A DNA stretch of 64,000 nt from Acidovorax sp. Leaf160 (GCF_001424265.1 NZ_LMOV01000027.1:124001-188000); one strand, 5' to 3'; counted from the stretch's first letter, positions 43,395 through 52,619 are shown. Numbers and translations are program-made. Notes: generated by a model not told the origin, from the sequence alone.

Positions 43395-43535
43395 GCCAAC
43401 CCCCTGAGGCGCTTCGCGCCTTGCCTACTCTCCCGCATCGCTTGGCGACGCGGGAAGGGGGGCAACGCCAATGGCCGGGCCAAGCCCGTTCCACGGCGTC
43501 TGCTGGCGGTGGCGCTGCCGGCGTTGGCGTTCTGA
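43395..43535. repeat. Structured repeat-like element between mreB and mreC
   Basis: The 195-bp mreB-mreC gap holds two hairpins: GGCGC-TTC-GCGCC at about 43408-43420, and CCCGCATCGC-TTG-GCGACGCGGG at 43432-43454 (one mismatch). A G-run and the segment GGCCGGGCCAAGCCCGTTCC follow. From memory, this order (CCCCTGAGGCGC..., G-run, CGGGC..AGCCCG, CGGCGTCTGCTGG) resembles a repeat scattered through intergenic DNA of Comamonadaceae. The hairpins could protect mreB mRNA or lower read-through to mreC. Confidence 0.5.
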
Positions 43536-43580
43536 CGGCGTGACGGCGCGCGGCGCCGTCGGTACCACACGATTCCTCCG

Positions 43581-44498
43581 ATGCCTCTGGGAACCCTGGA
43601 ACGGTCTGCGCCGTCCTTCTTCCGGCAAGGGCCGTCGCCGCTTTCCCGCCTTGTTCTCTACAGCGCCCTGGCGCTGTTTTTGATGGTGGCCGACGCGCGT
43701 TTCGGCGTCACCGAGCCGCTGCGCAAGGCCGTCTCCACCGCGCTCTACCCGCTGCAGTGGGCGGTGCTGCAGCCCGTGCAGTTCGCCGGGCGGGGCGCGG
43801 GCTACTTCCAGTCGCTGGAAGCCGCCGAGCAAAGCCGTGACGAGGCCCAGCGCAAGATGGCCCAGCTGTCGCAGCGCGTGAACCAGGCCGAAGACCTCGA
43901 GCAGGAAAACGCCCGCCTGCGCAAGCTGCTGGAGCTGCGCGAGCGCCTCACCACCCCGGCCCAGGCCGCGCAGGTGATCTACGACACCGCCGACCCCTAC
44001 ACCCGCCGCGTGATGATCGACCGGGGCCAGACGGCCGGTGTGGAGCTCGGCTCGCCCGTGCTCGACGAATCGGGCGTGCTGGGCCAGGTGACCCGCGTGC
44101 ACCCCTTCCTGAGCGAGGTCACCCTGCTCATCGACCGCGACCAGGCCATTCCCGTGATGAACATCCGCACCGGGGCGCGCAGCGTGGCCTACGGCGACCC
44201 CATTGCGGCCCACGGCGGCGGGATCGAACTGCGCTTCATGCCCGGCAACGCCGACGTGCAGGAGGGCGACCTGCTCACCACCAGCGGGGTGGACGGGCTC
44301 TATCCCCCGGGCATGCCGGTGGCGCGCGTCGTCGGCGTGGAGCGCCGGGCCGATTCCGCCTTCGCGCGCATCTACTGCGCGCCGCTCGCCCAGATGCAGG
44401 GCGCCCGCCACGTGATGGTGCTCAAGCCGCTCTCGGCCGAGCTGCCGCCTAAGCCTGCGCCGGCCGAAACCCCTGTGAAACGGAAGGGCCGCCGATGA
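43581..44498 (+). CDS. mreC: Rod shape-determining protein MreC
   Basis: 305 residues. One N-terminal membrane helix (RLVLYSALALFLMVADARFG) is followed by a coiled coil (about residues 75-115, rich in Gln, Glu and Leu) and the two-barrel MreC domain (VMIDRGQTAGVELGSPVLD, then GELLTTS-like DLLTTSGVDGLYPPGMPV). It is periplasmic and links MreB to the peptidoglycan synthases. The C-terminus is Pro/Lys/Arg-rich. It overlaps mreD by 4 bp (ATGA). Confidence 0.96.
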   Translation: MPLGTLERSAPSFFRQGPSPLSRLVLYSALALFLMVADARFGVTEPLRKAVSTALYPLQWAVLQPVQFAGRGAGYFQSLEAAEQSRDEAQRKMAQLSQRVNQAEDLEQENARLRKLLELRERLTTPAQAAQVIYDTADPYTRRVMIDRGQTAGVELGSPVLDESGVLGQVTRVHPFLSEVTLLIDRDQAIPVMNIRTGARSVAYGDPIAAHGGGIELRFMPGNADVQEGDLLTTSGVDGLYPPGMPVARVVGVERRADSAFARIYCAPLAQMQGARHVMVLKPLSAELPPKPAPAETPVKRKGRR

Positions 44499-45013
44499 TC
44501 ATGCCCAAGGGCCAGCCGCTGCTGATGCCGGCCCGCCCGCTCTTCATCGCCCTCAGCCTGATCGCCGCGCTGGCCTTCAACATGCTGCCGCTGGGCCGCG
44601 TGGTCTGGACGCCCGACCTGGTCATGGTGCTGCTGGTGTTCTGGGGCGTGCACCAGCCCCAGCGCGTGGGCATGGGCGTGGCTTTCGCCATGGGGATCTG
44701 CATGGACGTCTACCAGGCCGCGCTGATGGGCCAGCACGCCCTGGCCTATACCGCGCTGATGTACGGCGCCATCTTCGCGCACCGCCGCCTGCTGTGGTTC
44801 AGCGTGCCTTCGCAGGCGCTGCAGGTACTGCCGCTCTTCGTGGTAGCCCACGCCATCGAACTGCTGGTCCGCCTGCTGGCGGGTGGCATCGTGCCCGGCA
44901 TCGAGGGCCTGGCGGCACCGGTGCTGGAAGCCGCGCTCTGGCCGCTGGCCAGCTGGGTGCTGCTGGCGCCCCAGCGGCGCCCGCCCGACCGCGACGAAAA
45001 CCGGCCGCTGTGA
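44495..45013 (+). CDS. mreD: Rod shape-determining membrane protein MreD
   Basis: 172 residues, five to six membrane helices, with the family pattern FIALSLIAALAFNMLP, then WTPDLVMVLLVFWGVHQPQRVG and FAMGICMDVYQ. It is part of the elongasome with MreB, MreC, RodA and PBP2. Its start overlaps the mreC stop by 4 bp, so translation is coupled. The C-terminal tail is Pro/Arg-rich. Confidence 0.95.
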   Translation: MIMPKGQPLLMPARPLFIALSLIAALAFNMLPLGRVVWTPDLVMVLLVFWGVHQPQRVGMGVAFAMGICMDVYQAALMGQHALAYTALMYGAIFAHRRLLWFSVPSQALQVLPLFVVAHAIELLVRLLAGGIVPGIEGLAAPVLEAALWPLASWVLLAPQRRPPDRDENRPL

Positions 45014-45092
45014 GGGTGGGGTCGAGAGTGCGCGCGACGGCGATCGGGACGAACGTGACGGCCAGGCCGGTGCCCGGGGGCGGGGTGCGCCC

Positions 45093-47033
45093 ATGACCGA
45101 GCTGCGCAACAACGAAGCCGACGCCTCGCGCTTCCGGCTGCGCGTGGTGGTAGTGGGGCTGGTCGTGTTCCTCGCCTTCTGCCTGATCGTCTCGCGCCTG
45201 CTGGTGCTGCAGGTGGCCCGGCACGACGACCTGGCCGCCCAGGCGGAGAGCAACCGCACGGCCGTGGTGCCCATCGTGCCCAACCGCGGCCAGATCATGG
45301 ACCGCAACGGCGTGGTGCTGGCGACCAACTATTCGGCCTACACGCTGGAGATCACGCCGTCGAAGGTGGACGATCTGGAGGCCACCATCGACGAGCTGTC
45401 GAAGGTGGTGGAGGTGCACCAGCGCGACCGCCGCCGCTTCAAGCGGCTGATGGAGGATGCGCGCAGCTTCGAGTCGCTGCCCCTGCGCACCCGGCTCACC
45501 GACGAGGAGGTGGCGCGCTTCACCGCGCAGCGCTACCGCTTCCCGGGCGTGGACATCAAGGCGCGCCTCTTTCGCAACTACCCGCTGGGCGAGGTCGCGA
45601 GCCACGCCATCGGCTACATCGGCCGCATCAACCAGCGCGAGAAGGAACGCATCGACGATTCGGAAGACGCGGCCAACTACCGCGGCACCGAGCACATCGG
45701 CAAGCTCGGCGTGGAGCAGAGCTTCGAGACCACGCTGCATGGCCAGACCGGCGTGGAGCGCATGGAGACCTCGGCCGGCGGCCATGCCGTGCGGCGCCTG
45801 GCCAGCCACCCGGCGACGCCCGGCAACACGGTGATGCTGTCCATCGACATCAAGCTGCAGAAGCTGGTGGAAGACATGTTCGGCGACCGCCGCGGCGCGC
45901 TGGTGGCCATCGACCCGCGCAACGGCGAGGTCCTGGCGCTGGTCAGCAAGCCCACCTTCGACCCCAACCTGTTCGTCGAAGGCATCGACACCGAGAACTG
46001 GCAGGCGCTCAACGAGTCCATCGACAAGCCGCTGCTCAACCGCGCGCTGCGCGGCACCTACCCGCCCGGCTCGACCTACAAGCCCTTCATGGCGCTGGCG
46101 GCGCTCGAACTCGGCAAGCGGCCGGCATCGCAGGTCTACAACGATCCGGGCTTCTTCAACTACGGCGGCCGCACCTTCCGCAGCCACGAAGGCGGCCTGG
46201 GCGGGGTGGACATGCACCGCGCCATCCAGTTCTCCAGCAACACCTACTTCTATTCGCTGGCGGTGGAGATGGGCGTCGACACGATCCACGACTTCATGAA
46301 GCCGCTGGGCTTCGGCCAGATCACCGGCATCGACCTGGGGGGCGAGGTGCGCGGCGTGCTGCCCAGCACCGAGTGGAAGCGCAACACCTACAAGCGGCCC
46401 GAGGCGCGGCGCTGGTATTCGGGCGAAACCGTCTCGCTCGGCATCGGCCAGGGCTACAACAACTTCACCATGCTGCAGCTGGCGGTGGCCGAAGCCACGC
46501 TCGCCAACGGCGGCACCCGCTACAAGCCGCACCTGATCAAGGCCATCCGCGACACCGTCACCGGCCAGGTGACCGAAGTGCAGCAGCCGCCCGGCGAGCG
46601 CCTGGGGTATTCGCAGAAGAACGTGGACATCGTGCGCAACGCCCTGGTGGCGGTGAACAAGGGCGGCACCGGCACGCGCGTGTTCGCGGGCGCGCCCTAC
46701 ACCTCCGGCGGCAAGACCGGCACGGCGCAGGCGGTGAGCCTGGGCCAGAACGTGAAGTACAACGCCCGCGCGCTGGAAGAGCACCAGCGCGACCATTCCC
46801 TGTTCGCCGCCTTCGCGCCCGCCGAAAACCCCCAGGTGGCCGTCGCGCTGATCGTGGAGAACGCCGGTTTCGGCGCCGCTGCGGCAGCGCCCATCGCGCG
46901 CCGGGTGTTCGACTACTGGCTGCTGGGCGACTACCCGAGCGAACAGGACCTGGCTGCCGTGGTCAAGGGCCAGGCCAGCGCGCCCATCGGCACGCCGCGC
47001 CGCGCGGCGGACATTCCCGTCGCCACCCGCTGA
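45093..47033 (+). CDS. mrdA: Penicillin-binding protein 2 (peptidoglycan transpeptidase)
   Basis: 646 residues from ATG 45093. One N-terminal membrane helix (VVVVGLVVFLAFCLIVSRLLV) anchors a periplasmic protein with a dimerisation/pedestal domain and a C-terminal transpeptidase domain. The active-site motifs are Ser327-Thr-Tyr-Lys330 (PPGSTYKPF), SSN (QFSSNTYF) and KTG (SGGKTGTAQ). It cross-links new peptidoglycan during side-wall growth. It follows mreD by 79 bp. In many relatives rodA follows; here a convergent exporter gene does instead, so rodA must be elsewhere. Confidence 0.96.
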   Translation: MTELRNNEADASRFRLRVVVVGLVVFLAFCLIVSRLLVLQVARHDDLAAQAESNRTAVVPIVPNRGQIMDRNGVVLATNYSAYTLEITPSKVDDLEATIDELSKVVEVHQRDRRRFKRLMEDARSFESLPLRTRLTDEEVARFTAQRYRFPGVDIKARLFRNYPLGEVASHAIGYIGRINQREKERIDDSEDAANYRGTEHIGKLGVEQSFETTLHGQTGVERMETSAGGHAVRRLASHPATPGNTVMLSIDIKLQKLVEDMFGDRRGALVAIDPRNGEVLALVSKPTFDPNLFVEGIDTENWQALNESIDKPLLNRALRGTYPPGSTYKPFMALAALELGKRPASQVYNDPGFFNYGGRTFRSHEGGLGGVDMHRAIQFSSNTYFYSLAVEMGVDTIHDFMKPLGFGQITGIDLGGEVRGVLPSTEWKRNTYKRPEARRWYSGETVSLGIGQGYNNFTMLQLAVAEATLANGGTRYKPHLIKAIRDTVTGQVTEVQQPPGERLGYSQKNVDIVRNALVAVNKGGTGTRVFAGAPYTSGGKTGTAQAVSLGQNVKYNARALEEHQRDHSLFAAFAPAENPQVAVALIVENAGFGAAAAAPIARRVFDYWLLGDYPSEQDLAAVVKGQASAPIGTPRRAADIPVATR

Positions 47034-47137
47034 CGGAATCTACGGACCGCTGGTTCGCCGGTCCAGCCGGTCGCTTCTGGCTGGCCCCCGGCCTCCGTCA
47101 GGTGCGGGGGGCCGGCGACATGGCCCCATCGACCTGC

Positions 47138-48025
47138 TCAGGCGCCGATGCGCCGTGGCGGCTGCCACTGGCTGACCACCAGCGCCAGCACGATCAGCGC
47201 CGCGCCCGCAATGCCGGCCCCGCCCAGGCGCTCGTCGATCAGCCACCAGGCCGTCAGAGCGGCGAACACCGGCTCCAGCCCGAACACGATGGCGCTGCGC
47301 ATGGCGTCCACCCGCTGCTGGCCCCAGGCCTGCAACGTCACCACCAGCACGCTGGCGACCACGCCCAGGTAGACCAGCGCCGCCCACGACGCAGCAGGCA
47401 GGGCGGCGAGCGTGGCGACCGACGACGCCATCCCGCCGTGGCGCGCCAGCAGCAGCACCGCTGCCGCGGCAAACATCACCAGCGCCTGCGACGCCGCCAT
47501 GCGGGTGGCACGCAGCGGCTGGTGCGCGGTGCGGCGGGCGCATTCCTCCAGCGTCAGGATGTAGATGGCATAGAACAGCGTGCTGGCCAGGGTCAGCGTA
47601 TCGCCCAGGTTCCAGGGCTCGTTCTCGTGGAACATCAGCACCATGCCGCCCAGCGCCAGCACGCAGGCGGCCCACAGCATCCAGCCGTAGCGGCGCCCCA
47701 GCACGGCCATGGCCAGCAGCGGCACCACCAGCACGTTCAGGCCGGTGACGAAGGCATTGCGGTTGCTGCTGGTGCGCGCGAGGCCCTCGATCTGCAGCCA
47801 GAACGCGAGGAACAGCAGCCCGCCCAGCAGCAGGCCCCAGCGCAGTTCGGGGCGGCGCATGCCGCGCCAGAGCGGCGCCAGCACCACCAGCGCGATGGCG
47901 AATCGCAGCCAGATCAGCTGCAGCGCGTCGAGCTGCGCCGACAGCAGTTTCATGGCGGGAAAGGTGGTGCCCCAGACCAGGGTCACCAGCAGCAGGGCCA
48001 GCAGGCCTCGGCGTTCAGCACGCAT
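47138..48025 (-). CDS. EamA/DMT-superfamily transporter
   Basis: 295 residues from ATG 48025; a longer in-frame start at 48100 is less likely. Ten membrane helices in two EamA repeats are evident, each beginning with a phrase such as LVTLVWGTTFPAMKLL and ending near FAALTAWWLIDERLGGAG. The family exports amino acids, metabolites or drugs, and the substrate is not predictable. It is convergent with mrdA and shares no operon. Confidence 0.92.
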   Translation of the reverse strand: MRAERRGLLALLLVTLVWGTTFPAMKLLSAQLDALQLIWLRFAIALVVLAPLWRGMRRPELRWGLLLGGLLFLAFWLQIEGLARTSSNRNAFVTGLNVLVVPLLAMAVLGRRYGWMLWAACVLALGGMVLMFHENEPWNLGDTLTLASTLFYAIYILTLEECARRTAHQPLRATRMAASQALVMFAAAAVLLLARHGGMASSVATLAALPAASWAALVYLGVVASVLVVTLQAWGQQRVDAMRSAIVFGLEPVFAALTAWWLIDERLGGAGIAGAALIVLALVVSQWQPPRRIGA

Positions 48026-48161
48026 GCGTTGGTTTCGTGCCGGGCAGGCCGGCGATATCAAAAGAGGAGCAGGTGGCGCCGATCTGCCAAGGGTTTTCAA
48101 GGGAATCGGACATGAAACCCTGGTGTGACCAGCGCAAGCAGCTCACATTTCAGGAGCAAAT

Positions 48162-48203
48162 GCCCTGCGGACGGGCATTCGGGGGCGTCAAGCGCCGCAG
48201 GGC
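48162..48203 (-). terminator. Inverted repeat after the amino-acid ABC operon
   Basis: Arms GCCCTGCGG (48162-48170) and CCGCAGGGC (48195-48203) pair perfectly around a 24-base loop that itself can fold (GGGCG / CGCC). It begins 6 bp after the ATPase stop on the minus strand. There is only a short T-run, so termination is plausible but not certain. Confidence 0.5.
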
Positions 48204-48208
48204 CCTTC

Positions 48209-48952
48209 TCAGGCGCTCATGCGGCCGATGAAGGCGCGGATTCGGTCGTTGGCCGGGTTGCTGAAAAATTCGGCCGGCGGCGCGTCGTGGGCGATGCGGC
48301 CCTGGTCGAAGAACATCACGCGGTCGGCCACCTCGCGCGCGAACCCCATTTCGTGCGTGACGACGATCATGGTCATGCCGCCGCGCGCCAGCTCGCGCAT
48401 CACGTCCAGCACTTCCTGCACCATCTCGGGGTCGAGCGCCGAAGTGGGCTCGTCGAACAGCATCACCTTGGGCTCCATGGCCAGGGCGCGGGCGATGGCC
48501 ACCCGCTGCTGCTGCCCGCCCGACAGCTGCCAGGGGTACTTGAGCGCGTGGTCCTGCATGCCCACGCGGCGCAGCAGGGCCATGGCCTTCTGGTTGGCCT
48601 GGGCACGCGGGGTGCGGCGGATGCGGCGGGGCGCCAGCGTCACGTTGTCCAGCACGCTCATGTGGCCGAACAGGTTGAACTGCTGGAACACCATGCCGAC
48701 CTCGCTGCGCTGCTGCTGCAGCGAGCGCTCGTCGTCCGTCACCTCGGCGCCGCCGATGGTGATGGTGCCGCTGTCGTGCGGCTCCAGCCGGTTGATGGCG
48801 CGCAGCAACGTGCTCTTGCCCGAGCCGGAGGCGCCGATGATGACCGTGACCTCGCCGGTGTTGAAGGCCGTGGAGACCTCCTTCAGCACCTGGTGCGTGC
48901 CGAACGCCTTGCAGACCCGATCGACGACGATGTAGTGGTTGCCGGTGCTCAT
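48209..48952 (-). CDS. Polar amino-acid ABC transporter ATP-binding protein (GlnQ/ArtP-like)
   Basis: 247 residues with Walker A (GASGSGKST), the Q-loop (MVFQQFNLF), signature [15 protein letters not shown], Walker B ([13 protein letters not shown]) and His switch (VVTHEMGFA). The sequence [22 protein letters not shown] is typical of polar amino-acid importers. Its start lies directly against the permease stop. Last gene of the binding protein-permease-ATPase set on the minus strand. Confidence 0.96.
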   Translation of the reverse strand: MSTGNHYIVVDRVCKAFGTHQVLKEVSTAFNTGEVTVIIGASGSGKSTLLRAINRLEPHDSGTITIGGAEVTDDERSLQQQRSEVGMVFQQFNLFGHMSVLDNVTLAPRRIRRTPRAQANQKAMALLRRVGMQDHALKYPWQLSGGQQQRVAIARALAMEPKVMLFDEPTSALDPEMVQEVLDVMRELARGGMTMIVVTHEMGFAREVADRVMFFDQGRIAHDAPPAEFFSNPANDRIRAFIGRMSA

Positions 48953-49735
48953 TTACTTGACCCGTCCTTCCACGTCGAAGCGGTGCTCGATGGCGTTGGA
49001 CACCTGCGTGACCAGCGTGGTCAGCAGCAGATAGGTGACGGCCACGGTGGTCAGCGTGGCGATGGGCTGGAAGGTGGCCGACTGGATGCGGTTGCCCACG
49101 TTGGTCAGCTCCACCACGCCGATGGCGTAGGCCAGCGACGAATCCTTCAGCAGCGCGACGAAGTTGCTGACGAGGGGCGGCAGCGAGATCTTGAACGCCT
49201 GCGGGAACACCACGTCGAAGAACACGTAGGTGCGCGACAGCCCCAGCGCGCGGGCGGCTTCGGTCTGGCCGCGCGGCACGGCCAGCAGGCCGGCGCGAAT
49301 GGCTTCGGCGTTGTAGGCGCCCACGTTCAGGCCCAGCGCCACCACGGCCGCGGCGAAGTCGGGCAGGTTGGCGCCCGGCACCAGCACCGGCAGCGCGAAG
49401 TAGACGAACAGGATCTGCACCAGCAGCGGCGTGCCGCGAATGGCCCAGATATAGAAGCCCGCCAGCCAGCGCAGGCCGATGAAGCGCGCCGTGCGGGCGA
49501 GTGCCGCCGCCGTGCCCAGCACCACCCCGACGGTGCCGCTGACGAGGGTCAGCCACAGCGTGGTGCGGGCACCTTCGGAAAACGCCTGGGCGTTGTTGCC
49601 GATGGGTTCAGGGAAAAAGGAGAGCGCCCAGCCCAGCAGGGACAGGGCCAGCACCATCAGGACGAGGGCCGAGACCAGCGTGGCATTGCTGCGTTGCTGG
49701 CGGCTCCACTGCGTGGGCCAGATTGCGGTCAGCAT
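48953..49735 (-). CDS. Polar amino-acid ABC transporter permease
   Basis: 260 residues with five membrane helices and the HisM/ArtQ-type signatures GTVGVVLGTAAALARTARF, AIRGTPLLVQILFVYFALP and YNAEAIRAGLLAVPRGQTEAARALG (the EAA loop). The gene lies between the binding protein and the ATPase; since only one permease is present, it probably forms a homodimer. An upstream hairpin (49751-49782) separates it from the binding protein and could set lower expression. Confidence 0.95.
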   Translation of the reverse strand: MLTAIWPTQWSRQQRSNATLVSALVLMVLALSLLGWALSFFPEPIGNNAQAFSEGARTTLWLTLVSGTVGVVLGTAAALARTARFIGLRWLAGFYIWAIRGTPLLVQILFVYFALPVLVPGANLPDFAAAVVALGLNVGAYNAEAIRAGLLAVPRGQTEAARALGLSRTYVFFDVVFPQAFKISLPPLVSNFVALLKDSSLAYAIGVVELTNVGNRIQSATFQPIATLTTVAVTYLLLTTLVTQVSNAIEHRFDVEGRVK

Positions 49736-49750
49736 TTGATGAAAATGAGG

Positions 49751-49782
49751 CCGGCGCCCGCAGCGTGAGCTACGGGCGCCGG
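49751..49782 (-). promoter_or_regulatory. Hairpin between the binding-protein and permease genes
   Basis: A perfect 10-bp stem (CCGGCGCCCG / CGGGCGCCGG) with a 12-base loop fills the 66-bp gap between the binding-protein stop and the permease start. Hairpins in this position commonly stabilise the abundant binding-protein mRNA or partly terminate transcription. The T-run after it on the minus strand is weak. Confidence 0.7.
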
Positions 49783-49801
49783 TAGGTCCTTACAGGGGCG
49801 T

Positions 49802-50566
49802 TTACTTCGTGCAGCGCACGTCTTCGTTGAAGTACTTCTTGGAGATGGCGGCGTAGCTGCCATCGGCCAGGGTTTCAGCGAAGGCCTTGTTCCAGGCTTC
49901 GGCCAGGCCGGTGTTGCCCTTGGTGACGGCCGGAGCGATGCGCTCGACGAACAGCATGTCGCCCATCTTGTAGCCGGCCTTGGCGTTCTTGGCCGCGGCT
50001 TCCTTGGCGACGAACTTGTCGCTGACCCAGGCGTCCACGCGCTTGGAGATCAGGGCGCGCTGGGCGTCGGTGTCCTGCGGGAAGTTCTTCACTTCCTTCA
50101 CGCCGGTCAGCTTCTGCACGTTCTCCAGGTAGCTGGTGCCGGTCTGCACGGCCACGACCTTGCCCTTCAGGTCGTCGGCGGTGCGGGTCTTGCCGTCGAT
50201 GGAGACGATGATGCCGCCCGAGCAGTAGTGCGGGTCGGCGAAGGTGACGGCCTTGGAGCGCTCCTCGGTCACGCCGTGCGATGCGATCACCACATCCCAG
50301 CGGTCTTGCGGCAGGCCGGTCAGCAGGGCGTCGAAGCCCAGCGTCTTCCATTCCAGCTTCAGGCCCATCTTCTTGACCACGGCTTCGGCCACTTCGACCT
50401 CGAAGCCGGTGAGCTTGGTGCCCTGGAAGAAGTTGAACGGGGCGAACTGCCCTTCGGTGGCGATGATGATCTTGCCGTCCTTCTTGATGGCGTCGATCGT
50501 GCGGGCCTGAACGGAAAAGCCGGCACAGAGGGCCACGGCCAGGGCAATCGTCTTGAGCATCTTCAT
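49802..50566 (-). CDS. Polar amino-acid ABC transporter substrate-binding protein
   Basis: 254 residues from ATG 50566, with AGGAA six bases upstream. A signal peptide (MLKTIALAVALCAGFSVQA) is followed by an SBP_bac_3 fold: KIIIATEGQFAPFNFFQG, FEVEVAEAVVKKMGLKLEW, DALLTGLPQDRWDVVIASHGVTEERSKAVTF. It captures a polar amino acid in the periplasm. The nearby arginase gene suggests arginine or a related cationic amino acid, though the acidic-pocket residues cannot be verified here. First gene of the ABC set. Confidence 0.95.
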   Translation of the reverse strand: MKMLKTIALAVALCAGFSVQARTIDAIKKDGKIIIATEGQFAPFNFFQGTKLTGFEVEVAEAVVKKMGLKLEWKTLGFDALLTGLPQDRWDVVIASHGVTEERSKAVTFADPHYCSGGIIVSIDGKTRTADDLKGKVVAVQTGTSYLENVQKLTGVKEVKNFPQDTDAQRALISKRVDAWVSDKFVAKEAAAKNAKAGYKMGDMLFVERIAPAVTKGNTGLAEAWNKAFAETLADGSYAAISKKYFNEDVRCTK

Positions 50567-50759
50567 CTGCTGTTCCTGCGGGGGGATGGTTCCAGGTACA
50601 AAAAATCCGGCTGGGGCGGTGGACCGAGCCGGAGCGTTGTCGTGCGCTTGTGGAGGGGCGTCTTCGGGGTTCGAGACGGCGTCACGGAGTGGTCGCATTA
50701 TAGGGATGCGGCCTTGCCGGGGGGCACTGCCGCAAACCCTGAGCGCCTGTCAAGCAAGG

Positions 50760-51686
50760 TCAGTGCCTGCGCCGGATCAGCGTGGATTTGCCGAACAGGC
50801 TTTCCAGCAGGTCCACGGCCAGTTCGGCCGTCTGGTTGCGGATGTCGAGCGCCGGGTTCAGCTCCACCAGATCGGCAGAGCGCAGCGCGCCGCTGTCGGC
50901 CAGCATCTCCATGCACAGCTGCGTTTCGCGGTAGGTCGGGCCGCCGCGCACCGCCGTGCCCACGCCGGGCGCGACCGACGGGTCCAGGCAGTCCATGTCG
51001 AAGCTCACATGCAGGTGGGTGTCGGCATCCACGTCGGCCAGCGCGCGCTCCATCACGGCGCGCATGCCCAGCTCGTCGATGGCGCGCATGTCATACACCT
51101 CGATGCGGTGTTCGCGCACGAATTCCTTTTCGCTGTCGTCCACGCTGCGCACGCCCACCAGGCCGATCTGGCCGGCCTCGAGCGCCGGCACGCCGGCCAG
51201 GCGCGTCAGTCCGGCCGGGCCGTGGCCCAGCAGGCAGGCCACCGGCATGCCGTGCAGGTTGCCGCTGGGCGTGGATTCGGGCGTGTTGGCATCGGCATGC
51301 GCATCGAACCACAGCACCTTCAACCGCCGGCCGTGGTTGCGGCAGTGTTGGGCCGCCGCGCTGATGGAGCCGATGGCCAGGCAGTGGTCGCCGCCCATCA
51401 TCAGCGGCAGGTGGCCGGCTTCCAAGTCGGCCAGCACGGCGGTGTAGACGGCTTCGTTCCAGGTCGTCACCTCGGCCAGGTGCCGGAACCCGCTGGCCGG
51501 CTGGGCCTGCGGGTTGCCCGGGCCGGCCAGGTTGCCCCGGTCGATCACCTCGAAGCCGCGCCCGCGCAGGGCACGCGCGATGCCGGCGATGCGCAGCGCG
51601 TCCGGCGCCATGCTGGCGCCCAGCACGCTGGCGCCCACGTCGGTCGGCGCGCCGATCAGGGTGAGGGTGGGATTCGGTGCATGCAT
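50760..51686 (-). CDS. rocF: Arginase (ureohydrolase family)
   Basis: 308 residues. The dimanganese ligands of ureohydrolases are all present: His in MMGGDHCLA, DAHAD (WFDAHADANT), and Asp-x-Asp in FDMDCLDP. The Glu of VELNP also fits the arginase pattern. It cleaves arginine to ornithine and urea in the cytoplasm. It follows the TauE/SafE gene by 37 bp and precedes an amino-acid ABC transporter, which fits arginine uptake and use. Other ureohydrolases (agmatinase, formimidoylglutamase) are less likely given the N-terminal LIGAPTDVGAS. Confidence 0.9.
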   Translation of the reverse strand: MHAPNPTLTLIGAPTDVGASVLGASMAPDALRIAGIARALRGRGFEVIDRGNLAGPGNPQAQPASGFRHLAEVTTWNEAVYTAVLADLEAGHLPLMMGGDHCLAIGSISAAAQHCRNHGRRLKVLWFDAHADANTPESTPSGNLHGMPVACLLGHGPAGLTRLAGVPALEAGQIGLVGVRSVDDSEKEFVREHRIEVYDMRAIDELGMRAVMERALADVDADTHLHVSFDMDCLDPSVAPGVGTAVRGGPTYRETQLCMEMLADSGALRSADLVELNPALDIRNQTAELAVDLLESLFGKSTLIRRRH

Positions 51687-51723
51687 GGCCGGGCTCCGTG
51701 AACGAGGGAGGGGTGGATCGGGA

Positions 51724-52482
51724 TCAGCGCAGGAAGGCGTCGTAGCCGGTCTTGAGGATCAACGCGCTGACGACGAAGATGAAGATGCCGCGCACGAAAC
51801 CGGTGCCGTGCTTGAGCGCCATGTGCGCGCCCAGCACGCTGCCCACCACGTTGGCCACGGCCAGCGGCAGCGCCAGGTGCCACCACACGTGGCCCTTGGC
51901 GGCAAAGAGGATCAGCGCGGCGACGTTGGTCGCCAGGTTCAGCAGCTTGGCCGACACCGAGGCGTTCAGGAAGTCGTAGCCAAGCAGCCGCACGAAGAGG
52001 AACACGAAGAAGCTGCCCGTGCCCGGCCCGAAGAAGCCGTCGTAGAACCCGATCACCAGCCCGATGCCGCAGGCCGCCAGGGTCTCCGCCCGGCCGGCAA
52101 GCCGGGGCGCATGGTCGCGGCCCAGTTCCTTCTTGATTAGCGTGTAGATCAGCACCAGCAGCAGGATGAGCGGCAGCAGCCGGCGCAGGAAGTCGGCCGA
52201 GATGATGGTCACCGTCCACGCGCCGGCGAAGGCACCCGCGAAGCCGGTGGCTGCCGCCGGCAGCATGGCCTGCCACGGAATCCGCACGCGGCGGCTGTAC
52301 TGCCAGGTGGCGATGCCCGTGCCCCAGAAAGCCGTGCCCTTGTTGGTGCCCATCAGCGTGGCGGGCGCAGCGGCGGGGAAGGTGGCGAACAGGGCGGGCA
52401 GCAGCACCAGTCCGCCGCCGCCCACGACGGCATCGACGAAGCCGGCCAGCAGCGAGGCCAGCGAAACAATGATCCATTCCAT
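51724..52482 (-). CDS. TauE/SafE family sulfite or organic-anion exporter
   Basis: 252 residues, eight membrane helices, with the two family repeats: the first begins LLAGFVDAVVGGGGLVLLPAL, the second GLVIGFYDGFFGPGTGSFFVFLF. Such carriers move sulfite, sulfoacetate or other organic anions across the inner membrane. It lies 37 bp upstream of arginase on the same strand and may be co-transcribed, which does not obviously fit sulfur export. The substrate is open. Confidence 0.92.
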   Translation of the reverse strand: MEWIIVSLASLLAGFVDAVVGGGGLVLLPALFATFPAAAPATLMGTNKGTAFWGTGIATWQYSRRVRIPWQAMLPAAATGFAGAFAGAWTVTIISADFLRRLLPLILLLVLIYTLIKKELGRDHAPRLAGRAETLAACGIGLVIGFYDGFFGPGTGSFFVFLFVRLLGYDFLNASVSAKLLNLATNVAALILFAAKGHVWWHLALPLAVANVVGSVLGAHMALKHGTGFVRGIFIFVVSALILKTGYDAFLR

Positions 52483-52515
52483 AGGGCGGCGATTGTCGCA
52501 CCGCCGTCCGGACGA

Positions 52516-52541
52516 TTTGCTATGAAATAAATAGCGTCATG
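52516..52541 (+). repeat. Dispersed TTGCTAT-type hairpin repeat, copy C
   Basis: Reads TTTGCTATGAAATAAATAGC followed by GTCATGCG, the same TTGCTAT-N-ATAGC plan as the other three copies. It lies 34 bp upstream of the TauE/SafE start. Confidence 0.6.
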
Positions 52542-52619
52542 CGTCCGTCATACGGGCGCGGGGGGCGCGCCGGCGGCTGGGGGGAAGTGCGTTCCGGCGG
52601 GACTGGTCGAAGCCGGCCC

